From Blastobasis lacticolella (taxonomy: Eukaryota; Arthropoda; Insecta; Lepidoptera; Blastobasidae), in assembly GCA_905147135.1 (NCBI GenBank), contig LR990041.1:11655907-11719906 (forward strand): 64,000 nucleotides of DNA, given 5' to 3'. The number at the start of each line of letters is the position of its first letter. Position 1 is the first letter of the stretch. Below are positions 12,742 through 24,473 of this stretch, piece after piece. The notes beneath the pieces are model-generated. The model saw only the letters and a program-made list of their open reading frames with translations. It was not told the DNA's origin and did no database searches. The translations under genes were made by a program, and so were the position numbers.

Positions 12742-12951
12742 CTGTAGGCCAATTACGTAACTCTGTTGCCAACAATTACCTGATTCTCAATGATTGAAAT
12801 GGTTACTTTTGCGATTCAGTTCAGTTGCTAACAAAGTTCCATTGCAATAAACTGAAATAATTAAATCGATCATACGTAATCGCAGCAGTAACAATTTCAA
12901 TCATTGAAATCATATACTATTTAGCAACAGAGTTACGTTATTAGTCTACTG
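12742..12951. mobile_element. MITE-like inverted-repeat element, about 210 bp
   Basis: The left arm (about 12742-12815) contains acgtaactctgttgcc and tcaatgattgaaatggttac. The right arm (about 12880-12951) is its inverted counterpart, with gtaacaatttcaatcattga and gcaacagagttacgt. Arms of about 70 bases at roughly 80% identity flank a short AT-rich centre. There is no coding capacity. A target-site duplication is not obvious. This fits a non-autonomous DNA transposon. Confidence 0.6.
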
Positions 12952-13724
12952 AGGTGCCATACTCGCTAAAGCATCTATAGTTCAATAGCTAATCAATAGT
13001 TCTCTTTCTCTATATCTCCTCTGAACTAGAATTATTTGAAGCTAAACTATAAACTAATAATAAATTCAACCTGCTTTAGTAGTTATCAAAAGTCGGGAAG
13101 GTACGGTGAGAAAGCGCTAGTAAAATATTAATCTTTATTTAGAAAAAAAAAATTATAATCTACTAAAAAAGTAATGTCAACACCTCACATTATAAACCTT
13201 CCCATCCACGCATGCCAACCATTTCATTTCGAACCCAACAAACCCTTCGACATACCCACCCATTTTGTTTGGGCACATTAATCAACCGGATTATAAACAA
13301 TCCTTTTCCACATCCACGCCATAACTGGCGACCGTCAGCAGCTTCCAATCGATAAAACCAAAATAACATCACCTTTTTACGACAACAGCTTTGTTATGAC
13401 AACTATAGAGCAGAGGCGCCATGAAAACGCGGAACCTTAAAAACTGACCCGCGTTAAACACAGCGTGTTACAAAATTAATCCATGCTCATTTATGTTTGT
13501 GAAGCTGTTATAATTATAACCAATTTCCGCTGCACGATCACCCCGGCTCGAATTACCCGCGCAGTTAAGTTATACGACTGATCGAGGTGCTGGAAATGAT
13601 CTCCTTTTTCTCCTTATTTAGTTCTTTACGAGAAATAGTTGGTAATAGAAAGTCGTACTGTGATCGGCTGCGTCGTAAATTGTACTAGGTATGTGTGTGG
13701 TTTTGACGATCGCCGAATAAATAT

Positions 13725-13767
13725 AACATTTGCTTAAGTAAGAAATCGTTTTATTTAAGCAAATGTT
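13725..13767. other. 13-bp-arm hairpin
   Basis: AACATTTGCTTAA at 13725-13737 is repeated inverted and exact as TTAAGCAAATGTT at 13755-13767, with a 17-base loop. AT-rich; function unknown. Confidence 0.6.
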
Positions 13768-14018
13768 TTACGTCTAGTAAATAAAATTTAAGTTTTGAAA
13801 TAGAAAGCCTCTACGAAAGAAATTTGGCCAACTCCTGTACTAGGTACCTAGTAATGGAGCCAGTTCCATATATTTCTCAGTACATTTTTAAATTGTGTAA
13901 TTTTTTTTATTCTGGCCTAATAGGAGCTACTGTGACAAGCTTTCTATCGCCAGTATATTGTACACGGTAAGTAAGCTCAGGCTGTCCGAGTCTAGTATAA
14001 TCAGTAGGATAGGCTTAC

Positions 14019-14208
14019 CTCGCAAGCGCCTCCATGTTGTGCATGGGCTGCCCTTTGATGATGGAGCCATCAGGCCTCGGCACGCCATGGTGTGGCATCC
14101 CGGGCGACATTAGCGCGTGCTGGTGCATGAACCCCATGGGGCCGAGGTGCGTAGGCGGCGCGTTGTACCCGTTGGCAAGCAGCGGAGACTTCTCTAAGCG
14201 CGCCATTT
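14019..14208 (-). CDS. dac: dachshund internal exon (EMARLEKSPLLANGYN...NMEALA)
   Basis: A 190-base minus-strand exon. The acceptor ccttgttgcag lies at 14209 upward and the donor GTAAGC at 14018-14013. The first two bases AA complete a Glu codon begun by the final G of exon 30147-30286. The exon then encodes 62 residues: MARLEKSPLLANGYN, a Pro/Met/His-rich stretch (GPMGFMHQH, GMPHHGVPRPDGS) and HNMEALA, with an Arg codon split at the donor. Reading through the donor hits a stop at once, as expected of an exon edge. The segment is a low-complexity linker between the Dac DNA-binding and coiled-coil domains; the SPLLANGYN motif is one I associate with insect Dac. Opposite-strand open frames here are shadows. 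Confidence 0.93.
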
Positions 14209-14459
14209 CTGCAACAAGGCGAACAGGTTTTAAATGGGGAAGTAGGATTTCGGTGGTGGTTGTTGTTGATTCAGTTAGGTGCCTATCTTGGTTTTGGTAC
14301 AAGAGACACTGTAAGGCGTTTAGCACTCATTAAATAACACAAATGGCGATACAAATAAAACAGTTCCTCATTTACATTTCGCTACCTTTTACGGGTATCC
14401 ATAAAAGCTCTTAAAAGTATCACGTGCTGCGGCAAAATCCAATTAATTCCAAGTATTAT

Positions 14460-15150
14460 TATTTAATTACTCGTTCCAATAATCGAATCGCCCGTAAAAC
14501 GGTGTATCAACAATAATAAAATGAGCAATGAATTTCGAGACTATTGTTTTCTGGGTACCACAAACAACCCGTGTAAACATAGGGGGGTGTAACGCAAATA
14601 TTCTTAAAATGACCCCCCGGATGGGGTGTTTTCGGAGGTGCCGGGCGGTCCTCCGCCGTGACCCCCTACCTGAGGTCACCAAACGGACCGGGCGTCGGAA
14701 ACAATTAACAAGGTGTCGAATTAAACACGAATTAACGGTCCAACCGTTAAAGGAAAACACCCTTGCCCATTGTGGAACCGATTTACAAAGGATTTTGGGA
14801 TTGCTGAGTATTAAATATGTGCGTCGCTTTGTCCCGCGATTGTTACGGGAGAATTTTAATTATCACCGTTGTTTGTACCGGCTGAGAGAGGATTAGCTCT
14901 GCTGGCGAGTTTGGAGCGGAATATTACCGGTATCGCTGCAGGAGTACCTCCTCACGACAAAAATGTGCCAATATCAACCAACCGAGCGAGAACTGAAGCG
15001 TGTACGTACCAACAAGAATCGTAGGTATTCGCTCGCTTAAAATGGGTGTTCCATTGCTTGCTGAGTGTACAAGGCTGCGTCGTAAACCTTAGTTGGTCGG
15101 TGTTGGGCGAGGCGCAGTCCGTCCCGAGCCGAGTCGTACTCAAACAAACA
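14460..15150. promoter_or_regulatory. CpG-rich repeat-free block with paired Myb-like sites, candidate regulatory DNA
   Basis: About 700 bp of unique, locally GC-rich sequence just upstream (in transcript sense) of dac exon 14019-14208. It includes an exact inverted repeat TTAACGGT-CCA-ACCGTTAA at 14732-14750, which is two head-to-head AACGG Myb-type cores, and several ATTA cores. A 122-codon plus-strand frame (14528-14896) overlaps a 97-codon minus frame; neither shows a domain. The regulatory call is inference from composition and position. Confidence 0.28.
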
Positions 15151-16482
15151 TTATGACCAATGGACCCCGCTTTAATTGTTTGGGTCTATTTACTCGGCTA
15201 ACCGAAACTGTTATCTTCTCAACCATACGCCTCTAACTTTGTATTTATTACCGAACCATAGGCGATGTACCTACGTGTAGTATTTTATGCGTGCGTGAAC
15301 CATGATTTGGGATGTTTGTGAATTAATATTGCTTTTTTAAGATAAAATTTGTGATGTCAGGGAATGTAAGTATGTGAAGTTAGTGTCTGCCTACTATAAT
15401 ACTTTCAAAAAATTAAATCCACATCGTAATCTAGCTAGAATCATCATCCGATTGGTTATTCCCGGCTTCTGCCAGGGTTCGGTTTCCTGCTCTCTCTCTC
15501 TTCGCCTGGTCTTCGGCTGGCATCCTCGCGGCCGTTGGCTCTCGGATCAGACTCAGCGATGTCAATTACGACCTCATTACAGATAGGTACCAGCAGGTTT
15601 TAAGCTCATATTTTCCACTCTTTATAAATAAATGTGTAAATGTAAACGAAGTACATGGTGAGCACCTAATTAATATTTTTTTAAATTTTGAAACCATAAA
15701 TCTGTCGCCATACACCCTGTACAATCATATCATTATTAACTGTCGCAAAACGCTTATTTCATTCAGTAATCATACACAAACTCAATAATCGACAAATACA
15801 TCGCAATTTCATATTAATTTAACGAATGTAATCCACGTGAATCCCACGATGAAGGTTCCTCCCGAAACCGCAAAGAGGTCACTAAACCAAAAATGATATT
15901 TACAAATCCCGGGCGCGAAGCAACCGCGCCGGTCAACCGCACTCACTAATTAACTAAATACGTGTTAAATCTCGTAATAACCTGCGGTTGAAACAACCCT
16001 TGTCACGCTCTCTCTTTCTGGCCCACGTTACTGTAATCGCCACGTCTCTTTCCAATTGCTCCGGCCAGCGGATCTACTTCGTGAGCGAAAAGGTGAGCTT
16101 GTAGCGTTTTATGATGGTAAACGGTTATTATAACATAAGTTCTATCATTTTAGTGGTATTCTAATTTCAAGCGGCGTATTCAGATTTAGAAAAGTATTAT
16201 TAGCTAGAGCTCCGTGTCCTAGTTTCATCATATCCGCGATCAATCTACCATGGTTCGCTTTCGTAGGCTTCTTTCTCCACTTGGCTCGGTCATCAACATT
16301 CTTAGCCTTATCATCATGAACATCGTATATAAAACAGAAATGTGGTCGCAGGGCCTTTCCTATTAGCAACCGTCACTGTCACCCAAAGGGCAATGGGAAG
16401 GGCTACGCTCATTGCGCGGTCGAATCAGAAACAATGACATCCACAAATGAATCAAGGCCGCCGCAATAGCTCAAAGGATAGC

Positions 16483-16692
16483 CAGTGCGTAAGGCACATA
16501 GCTCGCAGAACATTTGGCCGCTGGGGTACTAAAGTTTTTGAGACGCAGCGTAGGGAGAGCCCTCCGCAAGCGTCGCAGGTACCTAGGTACCAGCTGGATG
16601 CGGGCAGCACAGGACCGACCTTTGCGAAGATCTTTAGAGGATGCCTATGGACAGCAGTGGACGTCATACGACTAATGACGGACGCCATACAA
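16483..16692 (+). mobile_element. LINE 3' end (RTE-like), degenerate copy
   Basis: The plus strand carries the 3' coding end of a lepidopteran non-LTR retrotransposon. 'RRTFGRWGT' is followed by a GRRSVGR-like stretch (agacgcagcgtagggagagcc, about 16540), then 'ccagctggatgcgggcagcacaggaccg' and 'gatgcctatggacagcagtggacgtcatacg', matching the better copy at 28823-28992. Bases between the GRRSVGR-like stretch and 'gtcgcaggtacc' appear deleted, and the frame is broken. The RTE label is from recollection of similar Bombyx elements. Confidence 0.7.
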
Positions 16693-16976
16693 TGAAAGAC
16701 CATCGTCATCAACACAGGCCTCTCCCACGTGCTTACCACACCAATACACTTTATGCCGATGGCCATCCATCGGCTGCCTGCCATATTCCCATCTCGTTTA
16801 CTGAGTAGTTATAATCAAAACCATAATAAAAATTCCTACAAAAACATCCAATCCGTCTCTAAACCCTCGCTCATATCCGACAAAATGCTACGCTTACGAT
16901 TATGACTATTATGAAGGTGAATCCACTGATCAGGCATTTAAAGAAATGAAACGTCGATTCCAAACCCCTATTATAT

Positions 16977-17008
16977 CGATTTTCATCGATTTATTGATCG
17001 AAAATCGA
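16977..17008. other. Palindromic TCGATTTTC/GAAAATCGA hairpin
   Basis: Exact 9-bp inverted arms at 16977-16985 and 17000-17008, with two ATCGAT cores at 16975-16980 and 16985-16990. ATCGAT is the core of DREF/BEAF-type insect promoter and boundary motifs, but this is only a motif match. Confidence 0.35.
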
Positions 17009-18769
17009 CTGTCCTCGACAAATGATCGCACCAAATTACCCGCCATTATTTCGAATTAGAATCGATAGAATCTGAACCCCAATTATATCACTTATGTGTT
17101 TAAAGGAGGTTGGGATAAAAGCAATCATAACCGCAAAATGTGAGGACCGTATCTTTTTTTTTTATATTCAGAAAAAAGGGTGTCCGCCAATATTTTTTTT
17201 GTCAAAACAGAAGCTCGTTCTAACATTGAAGGACTAACTGGAATTAATTGTGGCCCTCTTGTTCATTGTAACAAGGAACGTTTACATTCGCAGTTCGAAA
17301 GATAATGGAACAGACATAATAACCATCGAGTTTTATTACGGGCAGATTACAAAATGACCAAACAAGCTGGGCATAAATGATTGGCCATAAAGCGAAAAGA
17401 ACGATCGCCCCACTGACAATGTAGCCTTCCTTGTCGCGGCTCTGAACTGTGAACCACTCTTATTGTTGCTAATATAACGCTGTAAAACAATGCTGTACTG
17501 GCTTTTTGTTGGCGCTATAAACGCTAACACTATATCGTAATTCATAAATGAGACACTAATTAATAGGCACTAACAGAACTGAACTATGGTTACGAAAGTT
17601 AACTAAATTTTCGGTTACGTATTACGTATGTTTATTCCATATGCGCTTAATTAACGCAAATCAACACTTATACGCATTCATTCATTCGAATGAGCACTGC
17701 ACATTGCACAAGGCTCATTCGGCGGTGAGCAATTATTACTGTCATTGTAACGCTTCATTTAAAGCTTTAAACATCTTTAAGTTGCGAGTTCATAAATGTC
17801 GAATGTGTTTCTCCGGCTTTGCGAACAACGCCATGCGTGGAGTGGCCACTTGCAAAATAAAATAAAATACACGGGAGCATATATTTTATTAAAGTTTAGT
17901 TGCTGTCGTAAAATAGGAAATATCTATCGTAAACGTAGCCCCCTAGACTTTATAACTCCGTGGTTTTAACTGGAAACCTTTAGATTGCCGTAATGGCCTG
18001 TAAATCACACGAAAGGAATAAATTATTAGATGCATTAACTCTCGGAGAATAAATATGGGGATAATAAACGGAATACAAAGTAGAGGCCGGAGTAATTATC
18101 ATGGAAATACAACCAGAGGCATTGCCTGCCGATTTGGTCGTAAATAATCTGCAAATAGGTACGGCACGTACATGGAAACATGATAGCGAGTCGGAATACC
18201 GTTCGCGTAACGGGCGTGGGATGCTCGGGCTTTTCTGAAAACCAGCGCTGTGACAGGCATTAGCCCTCACAGCATTATGCTGAGACTGGCCCATTTCGGT
18301 TTCCGTTATATCACTGGCTGGTCTTATGTAATTTTCAATAATTATAATTTACTGTACTCACCTTAGGTTAAGGATGTAATGAGGATCCGAATAAATTGAT
18401 GTCTATGTCTATGAATACGGCTCTATCGAGTGAGAAAAGTTTGAAAGGCTAAATACAAGACGACTGGCGACTCTGGTCCATGTGAGCTCACAAATCTCCA
18501 TGAAGCCGACCGGGCAAAAGGAACAAACTCGAAAATGATACGAAACGAGGCGAATTAAAAGCAAATTACAGTCGGCCGGCAATCGTAGCGTTTACAATAA
18601 ACACATAATTGCACGGTGTGCATACCAATGGCATATGCGATTGGCCGAAATGGCGGGCTGCAGGTTCCACGATAAATGGCTTAGCGGCCGAGTGACATCC
18701 GCGCCTGCAACATACTTGTACGATTCTCGCACAGAACAACAGATTTTCTCTGATAAGTAGGAATTATCA

Positions 18770-18893
18770 TTATGCTGTACCCTGCATAACCTACTGGTTG
18801 TAATGGTAGCTGTGTTTTATGTAGCTTCTAAGTTTGAATTAATTGTGTGAGCATGAAGTATGAAATAAACCATATTCTATATTCTATTCTAAG
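18770..18893 (+). repeat. Probable retroelement 3' tail with degenerate TATTC repeats
   Basis: Sequence ending '...gaagtatgaaataaaccatattctatattctattc'. A polyadenylation-like 'gaaataaa' followed by short TATTC repeats is the form I associate with lepidopteran LINE 3' ends. The body is too short to classify. Confidence 0.35.
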
Positions 18894-19195
18894 AGTTTTA
18901 CTCAAGTCCCTTAATTTTCGTTTTTACATAATATTTTATGTTCTCACTCTTGCGTGTTGTACCGCTAAAGAAGTTTCTAGATTCTGGTAGGGATATCATT
19001 GGATTAATTTCATTCTTCATTCTTCAACAGATCTCTACAGTTTTATGAGTCTCTTGTTCATCTCGAGGATGCTGCCAAATCTGAGGAGTTCGTCTGAACC
19101 TGACCGTAGACCTAAAAATATGGGTAGCAGCGATTAATGTGCAGCTAAGAACCATATCGATTAAACTGGCTTTTAAATAGAGAAAACCGTATTCA

Positions 19196-19340
19196 TATTA
19201 GTCCATCCGTTCGGGAGCTACGCTACGCTAGCTCAAAAATCTGTTTATCTGTAGCTTTGTGTATCTACATAAAGGCACTGATAAACAGATACACACGGCA
19301 AACTTATAACACCCCTCTTTTTTGTCGAGGGTTAAAAAGC
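19196..19340 (+). repeat. Dispersed repeat tail ('ccgttcgggagctacg ... gggttaaaaa')
   Basis: Contains 'tccatccgttcgggagctacg', degenerate 'cagatacacac', 'aaacttataacacccctc' and 'gtcgagggttaaaaa'. I recognise this arrangement as a very common lepidopteran interspersed repeat end, probably LINE-derived. No coding frame remains. Confidence 0.5.
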
Positions 19341-20810
19341 CATCACGCTGACTACGTTTCTTATTCTTCTAACCTAATAAATCTACAGACAGCTCCCGGC
19401 CTCACAGCTCATTTCGCGCTGACTCCATAACATAACTCCACACCCGTAACTGGACAAAGAGTCGTCCATCCATAAAACCCGTCTGTACTAGTACAATAAC
19501 GCACACAAGTCACGCGCCAAGTACAATCAATAACAGTAATAACACAATCGGCGACAAAATGCGCACTGGCAATAACTTGAGTCAACAAGCCAATAGGCCG
19601 GGGTTACTAGGCGCAAGGAATTATATCCTGCACATGTTTTACAAGGCACAATTGACAGATCAGTTACACTCACAGAACAGAAAAATTCTCTTGTCGTCAT
19701 AAATACAATATAAGAGAGAAATCCACAAATAAAGTTATAGTATCATATACCTAAGTTCAATAATGCTTAGGTTAAGGGGTATAATACCCTAGGGAAACAA
19801 TCCCAAAAGACCAAAGTCAGAATTGCCCACAAATGTTGGTAACCAAAAACCAGTGTTTCCACAAAAAAGGGTGAGCTTCCCCCGTAGTGGCAACATCGAC
19901 AGACTTATGTCTTCGCCATAAACTCTTTCATTTGGCTCGGACGAGCCTTATGAACAATAAAACGTTGAGGGCTGGAGATTTGGACTGTAATAAAATATTT
20001 GCCCTAGCACACGCTAATCCGAGTCCCTTACTTATGAACGCAATTTGAGAAGTTATGGCACGGCGGTGGGTTTACCCCACGACAAGACAGAATGCGTCGC
20101 TAGTAGCTACTTTAACTTGAAGAAAAGTAACTTTATTAGGTAGGAAATTGTGGTGGGCAGCGTATTTCCTTCATCCGGCATTCAGATACACTAGTTGTGG
20201 GTGTGAAATAAGTCTATCAAACTTAACTGTCATATCGTTGTTAGATTTAAATCAATGTAAAGACTGTCGCATCTAATTAAAAAACATTTCTTGCGCAAAA
20301 CATAGAAACGATGGGGTAAAATAAACACACATTAATCAAGTTCCCGGATAACCGCGAAATCTTCACGGGATCCCGGCCAATAGGATACGAGCTGAGCGCT
20401 TGCCCGGGACTATTTTCATGAGCCAAATAAAAGTTCTCCCTCAGAAAGAGGGTCAGGCTTAATTACTCGTAAATTGACCGGGATACAGTTTTATCCCGGA
20501 TATATAAATAAATGCCATGGTATAACGACGTGTCATACACGTTATTACGGACGATTCCATCTCGCCTTTCACGATGGATTATTAATATTGTACCATAGCT
20601 ATTTCGTTTTAGACCTTTGGAGATACAAAATTCAATACTTCTTTTACGTAGGTACGACACCTATATTTGAATATCATAATTTAGTGATTTCCTTTTTTTT
20701 TTCTTAGTTATTTTTCTTGTTTGAAATTATTTGAATAAACGGTATAAGAGTTAAATTAATTTCTTAAATTCTGATGACAATTTGACATTTATATCTTGTT
20801 CGTTAGGTAA

Positions 20811-20882
20811 CGTCCATAGGCTGCGGTGACTGCTTACCATCAGGCAGGCAGCAAGCTTGTTTGCCACCTTAGTGGTATAAAA
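20811..20882 (+). repeat. Dispersed repeat family D, best copy
   Basis: 'cgtccataggctgcggtgac', 'tgcttaccatcaggcaggca' and 'ttgccaccttagtggtataa' in order. Related copies lie at 12123-12192 (minus), 28656-28728 (minus) and 52961-53010 (plus). Class unknown. Confidence 0.6.
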
Positions 20883-22139
20883 GTTGATAAATGTTGATAT
20901 GGTACATTTAATTTTTAATTATATATAAATAAACTAAACTATAATTTATATTATTTACAATAGATACATAGACTGAATATAAATTTTACTTTTAGTCCTC
21001 TTGTGTTTCCACTAGTCTCAAACTATTTACACTTGGCTTAACAAAAATATAGTGAAAAATGGAAACAAATATAAGGACTCTGAAATTTATATTTTAACGT
21101 GGCAAAGTAGACCATCTTCTTTATCATTTAGACAAAGACACAGACATTTAAAAGTTGTTATTGTCATCTACTCACCAGCATTCTTATATCGCGTGAACTA
21201 AATCAATTTATCAATACTTACATCAGCGTTCTCAATTTACATCATACTGAAGCGAAAGTATGGTTCGCAAGAAATTTTAAATAAGTAGCTCTGGACGTTT
21301 TTGCCAAATCCCTCCCAGCTACTACGATGCGAGTGTAGCCAGCCGTGGAAATATCAAAAGAATCATATCCATTGTTACATGATAACTGGGAAGGATGATA
21401 CATGCAGTATCGAACCATATTTTTATTAATAACATTGCACAAAAGAGAGATTATCTGTCGGTGGTTTTTGGGAGCAGCTGCGCCGGAGCCATTTCTTTGA
21501 TGCACTAATCAAAATCCGCATGTTTCTGTGTAACTCTTGCAATTATAATTCAAATAGGTACATTACAACACATTATTGTTGGTAGTAACTCCAGGCTTCG
21601 CGATTAAATTACCAGTTTGATATATTGAATATCGAAAACTGGCTTTATTGACCAAAAGTTCGTTTTCTTCCTTATTTATTTGCTTGGAATTTAAACTACC
21701 CTTTTAATTGCAGGACAAAGGCTTGGAAGGTACCGCGGTCGTTTTGCAGCAATTACGTTTGTCAATACGTTGATAAATTCGGTTGATTTAATTGTGAAAT
21801 TAATATTTGAGGCAGATGACACGTCTGCATCGAGTTGATAGGTGGCTATTACGCGTTCTCGATTCGATAACAAACGGACTTCACCCGGCGCGCAATGAAA
21901 CGTGTAATTTCGTAGCGACTTGATCGATCGAGAGAGAATTTTGTCGAATATGTACGAGCCTCGGGCCAAAACGGAATCGACTCTTTAAACGGTTAATAAA
22001 TCTGTCATTCTCCTCGTCCATATTTCAAATAGATGCGAGTGACTTGAGTATTTTTAATTAAGAAAAAAGAGGGCACTACCGGGTAAACAGCCTCAAATAA
22101 AATAAAATAAATGATCGAATAATTAACTTAGAGACAGAT

Positions 22140-22920
22140 TCGTCTGTGAAATACAATTTGTTTCTTTCTGCAATCAGTCCCCGTCGGTCGGCCTCGTTCC
22201 GCAATAAGTGCTAACTGTATGCCAATTTTCCGCTGTTATAATAAACAAGGCGAAAGAGATGAAGTCCGCTTTTAATAAAAACATAACATATAAAGATATG
22301 CGAATAATGTTGCGGGCGCGGACGCCGCTCAGCTAATTAAAAGAAATTCCTCGGCTTTGCCTTTCCCCGGGCAAAAAACAGATGAATCCACACGGTGATG
22401 ACTCCAAGGTGTGAGTAATGTCATAAGTGGGCAGCAAAACAACATTATAATTGTAAACGTCGTTACACACGACACAAAGAACGACTGGAATTATACAATT
22501 TATATTTAATGCGTTATGGAAATACATGGCTGTGTTAGCGTTATTATGACGCGTGGATCGTCTATAACTAGATGCAAGGAGACCATAATAATATAAAATA
22601 GTATCTAACATTGTTCTTATTGTCCTTACACATGATTATTAAGTGGTTACAACTGAAATGTCACTGTGATAGCGAAATGAAAATGTTAGGATATAGCGAC
22701 AGAGCGTACCCGTGCGCGCCAAACATAATAGAGATAACGCGAATATTTGAGGTAATCATTGTGTTATATCAATTGGAATTCAAAGGAGATAACTCACATG
22801 CCGAGTCGGTGCGCGATTCAAATGGTGGAATTCGAAACATCGCGTATGACAGAGAGCAAAGAAGAGCAATGCGGGCCCCTGCCTCGCGGCTGTTGGCTGC
22901 TATTATAAATCCCGAATACT
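22140..22920. promoter_or_regulatory. Repeat-free mixed-composition block, candidate regulatory DNA
   Basis: About 780 bp with no recognised repeat and regular CpG and TAAT/ATTA content (for example ctcagctaattaaaag near 22327). Overlapping short frames on both strands look like chance. The regulatory assignment is inference only. Confidence 0.2.
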
Positions 22921-23460
22921 GACGTCGAGTATTTGGAGTAGCAGCATTTCAGAAACGAGTAGCACATTGACTTTACACCTAATTTTATTATACAGAATGG
23001 AGCCGTAAAAATACGGTTTGGTTGGTAGGGAATCCATTCGTACTCGTCATATAAAAGTGGTTTAGTAACGTCCTGCTTCAAGTGGTACTTATTTGCTATG
23101 AAAAAAAAGAAACACACTCGTTAGTGTTGCTACAAGGAACTTGCCGCCAATTAATTCGAAGACAAGACAGATAATCCAATGAATTGGCGACTACAAACGT
23201 TTCACTAATTGAATGCCAATATTGCGGACGCGCAGGTGCAAGTGGGCTCCCCGCGTTAATATGCTGATGCAATGAACTCCCAGGTGGATTCGATGTGAGA
23301 AATGGGACCAATGAAGATACAAGACCTTAGTGCCTCAACTCTGAATATATTATTGTCTGATCCCAAGAAGTACCAATTGACATAAAAAATAAAAGATGCA
23401 GCAATATTTACATACTATCAACACCGACTTCTTTCTATAAACAAGTTAGAGTCAAGGTTC

Positions 23461-23712
23461 ATCATGACAGCCCATAACAGTCCACTACAGGACTTAGGAA
23501 CTCTCCCACGAAAGGGGAGATTATTGCCATAACCTCCACGCTTGACAGACGGTTTGGAGATCGCAGTGTTATAAATATAACATGCTGCTGCCCATTTTCC
23601 AGCCTACGGAGACTCAAGAAGTTTGTCTCGAAAACATTAGTCGCCTTATACGACACCCACGAGTGTAATGGGTTGGTGCTATTCCACTGTGCCGGACACC
23701 ACACGAAGGTTA
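23461..23712 (-). mobile_element. Dispersed repeat family A, copy 1
   Basis: The minus strand reads 'cgtgtggtgtccggcacagt', 'ggaatagcaccaacccatta', 'cactcgtgggtgtcgtataa', 'ggcgactaatgttttcgaga', then 'ctggaaaatgggcagcagc', 'aacactgcgatctccaaacc' and 'cctgtagtggactgttatgg', ending in 'atgat'. Copies recur at 23741-23945 (minus), 46631-46911 (plus), 55796-55975 (plus, diverged), 56708-56918 (plus) and a scrap at 58105-58142. The (GAT)-like 3' end suggests a retroelement tail; class uncertain. Confidence 0.65.
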
Positions 23713-23740
23713 TTTAAATTAAACTATATAAATGTCAAAA

Positions 23741-23945
23741 GCCTCCTTCGCATTAGTGGAAGCTTTTGACATAATCCCCACGCTTGGCAGCCGTGTAACA
23801 GCGATTGTGTTGAACAGAAACGTCTACGGGGGTCTTGGCGGAACATGTTAGACACCTTTAGTCGCGATATACGACACGCAAGAGTTGTAGCTAAATGTGG
23901 TGCAAACTCCACTCTCGCGGACAAGACAGAGCCACAACGTCTGAC
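23741..23945 (-). mobile_element. Dispersed repeat family A, copy 2 (diverged, adjacent to copy 1)
   Basis: The minus strand shares 'ctcttgcgtgtcgtatatcg', 'cgactaaaggtgtc', 'gctgccaagcgtggggatta' and the 'cactaatgcgaaggaggc' ending. It lies 28 bases from copy 1 in the same orientation but is clearly more diverged, so it looks like an independent insertion or an old tandem pair. Confidence 0.55.
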
Positions 23946-24473
23946 ACTATGCGGCCAACGGTACAACACTAGTGACCTGAAATTTTCGAACGTAAGAAAG
24001 TGTTACTTTTAAGGTAAGGGAAATTTGAACTTGCATACAAGGGGGCTCCGTCACAGTCATAAAATTACGAATAGGCTTATTTTTGGGTGTAGAACATAAT
24101 CATTTACACCTAGGTATTATCAATTATTTTTAATTCCAATGTATCATAGTATAACCGTTCATAGTGTCATTCGCTACTCTCCAAGTTAAGTACAAATGCA
24201 AAGTCTTCCTAGACAGAAGGAAATAAAAAAATATGACGATTCCGTTTTTTCAATTTGTCTATTAAACCCTGAAAACCGCACTACTTAACTGGAATGCGAG
24301 ACCATTCAAGGGGTTAGCTCTTTAGCACGCGAACAGCGATCTACCAATACTTAAGCTGGTTGATTTGCTGATTGCTGATTTGCAGCTGTATTTATCGTAG
24401 TGGGCATTCGTTCCGGACAGGCATCCAGGGCCCCAAGCCTGCTAATTTACGAATGGCTCGTGCTGTTTGACAT

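Larger units (their letters stand above)
10807..14018 (-). other. dac: dac intron between exons 14019-14208 and 10747-10806 (3.2 kb)
   Basis: Starts with the minus-strand donor GTAAGC (14018-14013) and ends with ...tctgcag at 10807. It holds SINE-family sequence with an internal hairpin (12251-12400), a repeat-family fragment (12123-12192), a MITE-like inverted-repeat element (12742-12951) and a 13-bp-arm hairpin (13725-13767). A TAA-rich tract lies near 11790-11812. The region 10807-12120 is otherwise unremarkable AT-rich sequence. Confidence 0.85.

Noticed and set aside
14034..14333. 99-codon plus-strand ORF over the dac exon
   Set aside because: Antisense shadow of the minus-strand exon 14019-14208, whose splice sites and phase are decisive.
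14528..14896. 122-codon plus-strand protein
   Set aside because: Overlaps an open frame on the other strand in a CpG-rich unique block, shows no domain, and lies inside a dac intron; composition explains it.
16145..16369. LINE C-terminus on the minus strand (DRAKWRKKPTKA)
   Set aside because: The DR-KWRK motif resembles LINE protein ends but the match is too short and the flanks do not continue it.
6897..17039. Shared 15-mer atcgcaccaaattac at 6897 and 17025 as a conserved motif
   Set aside because: A few exact 15-base matches are expected by chance within 64 kb when both strands are compared.
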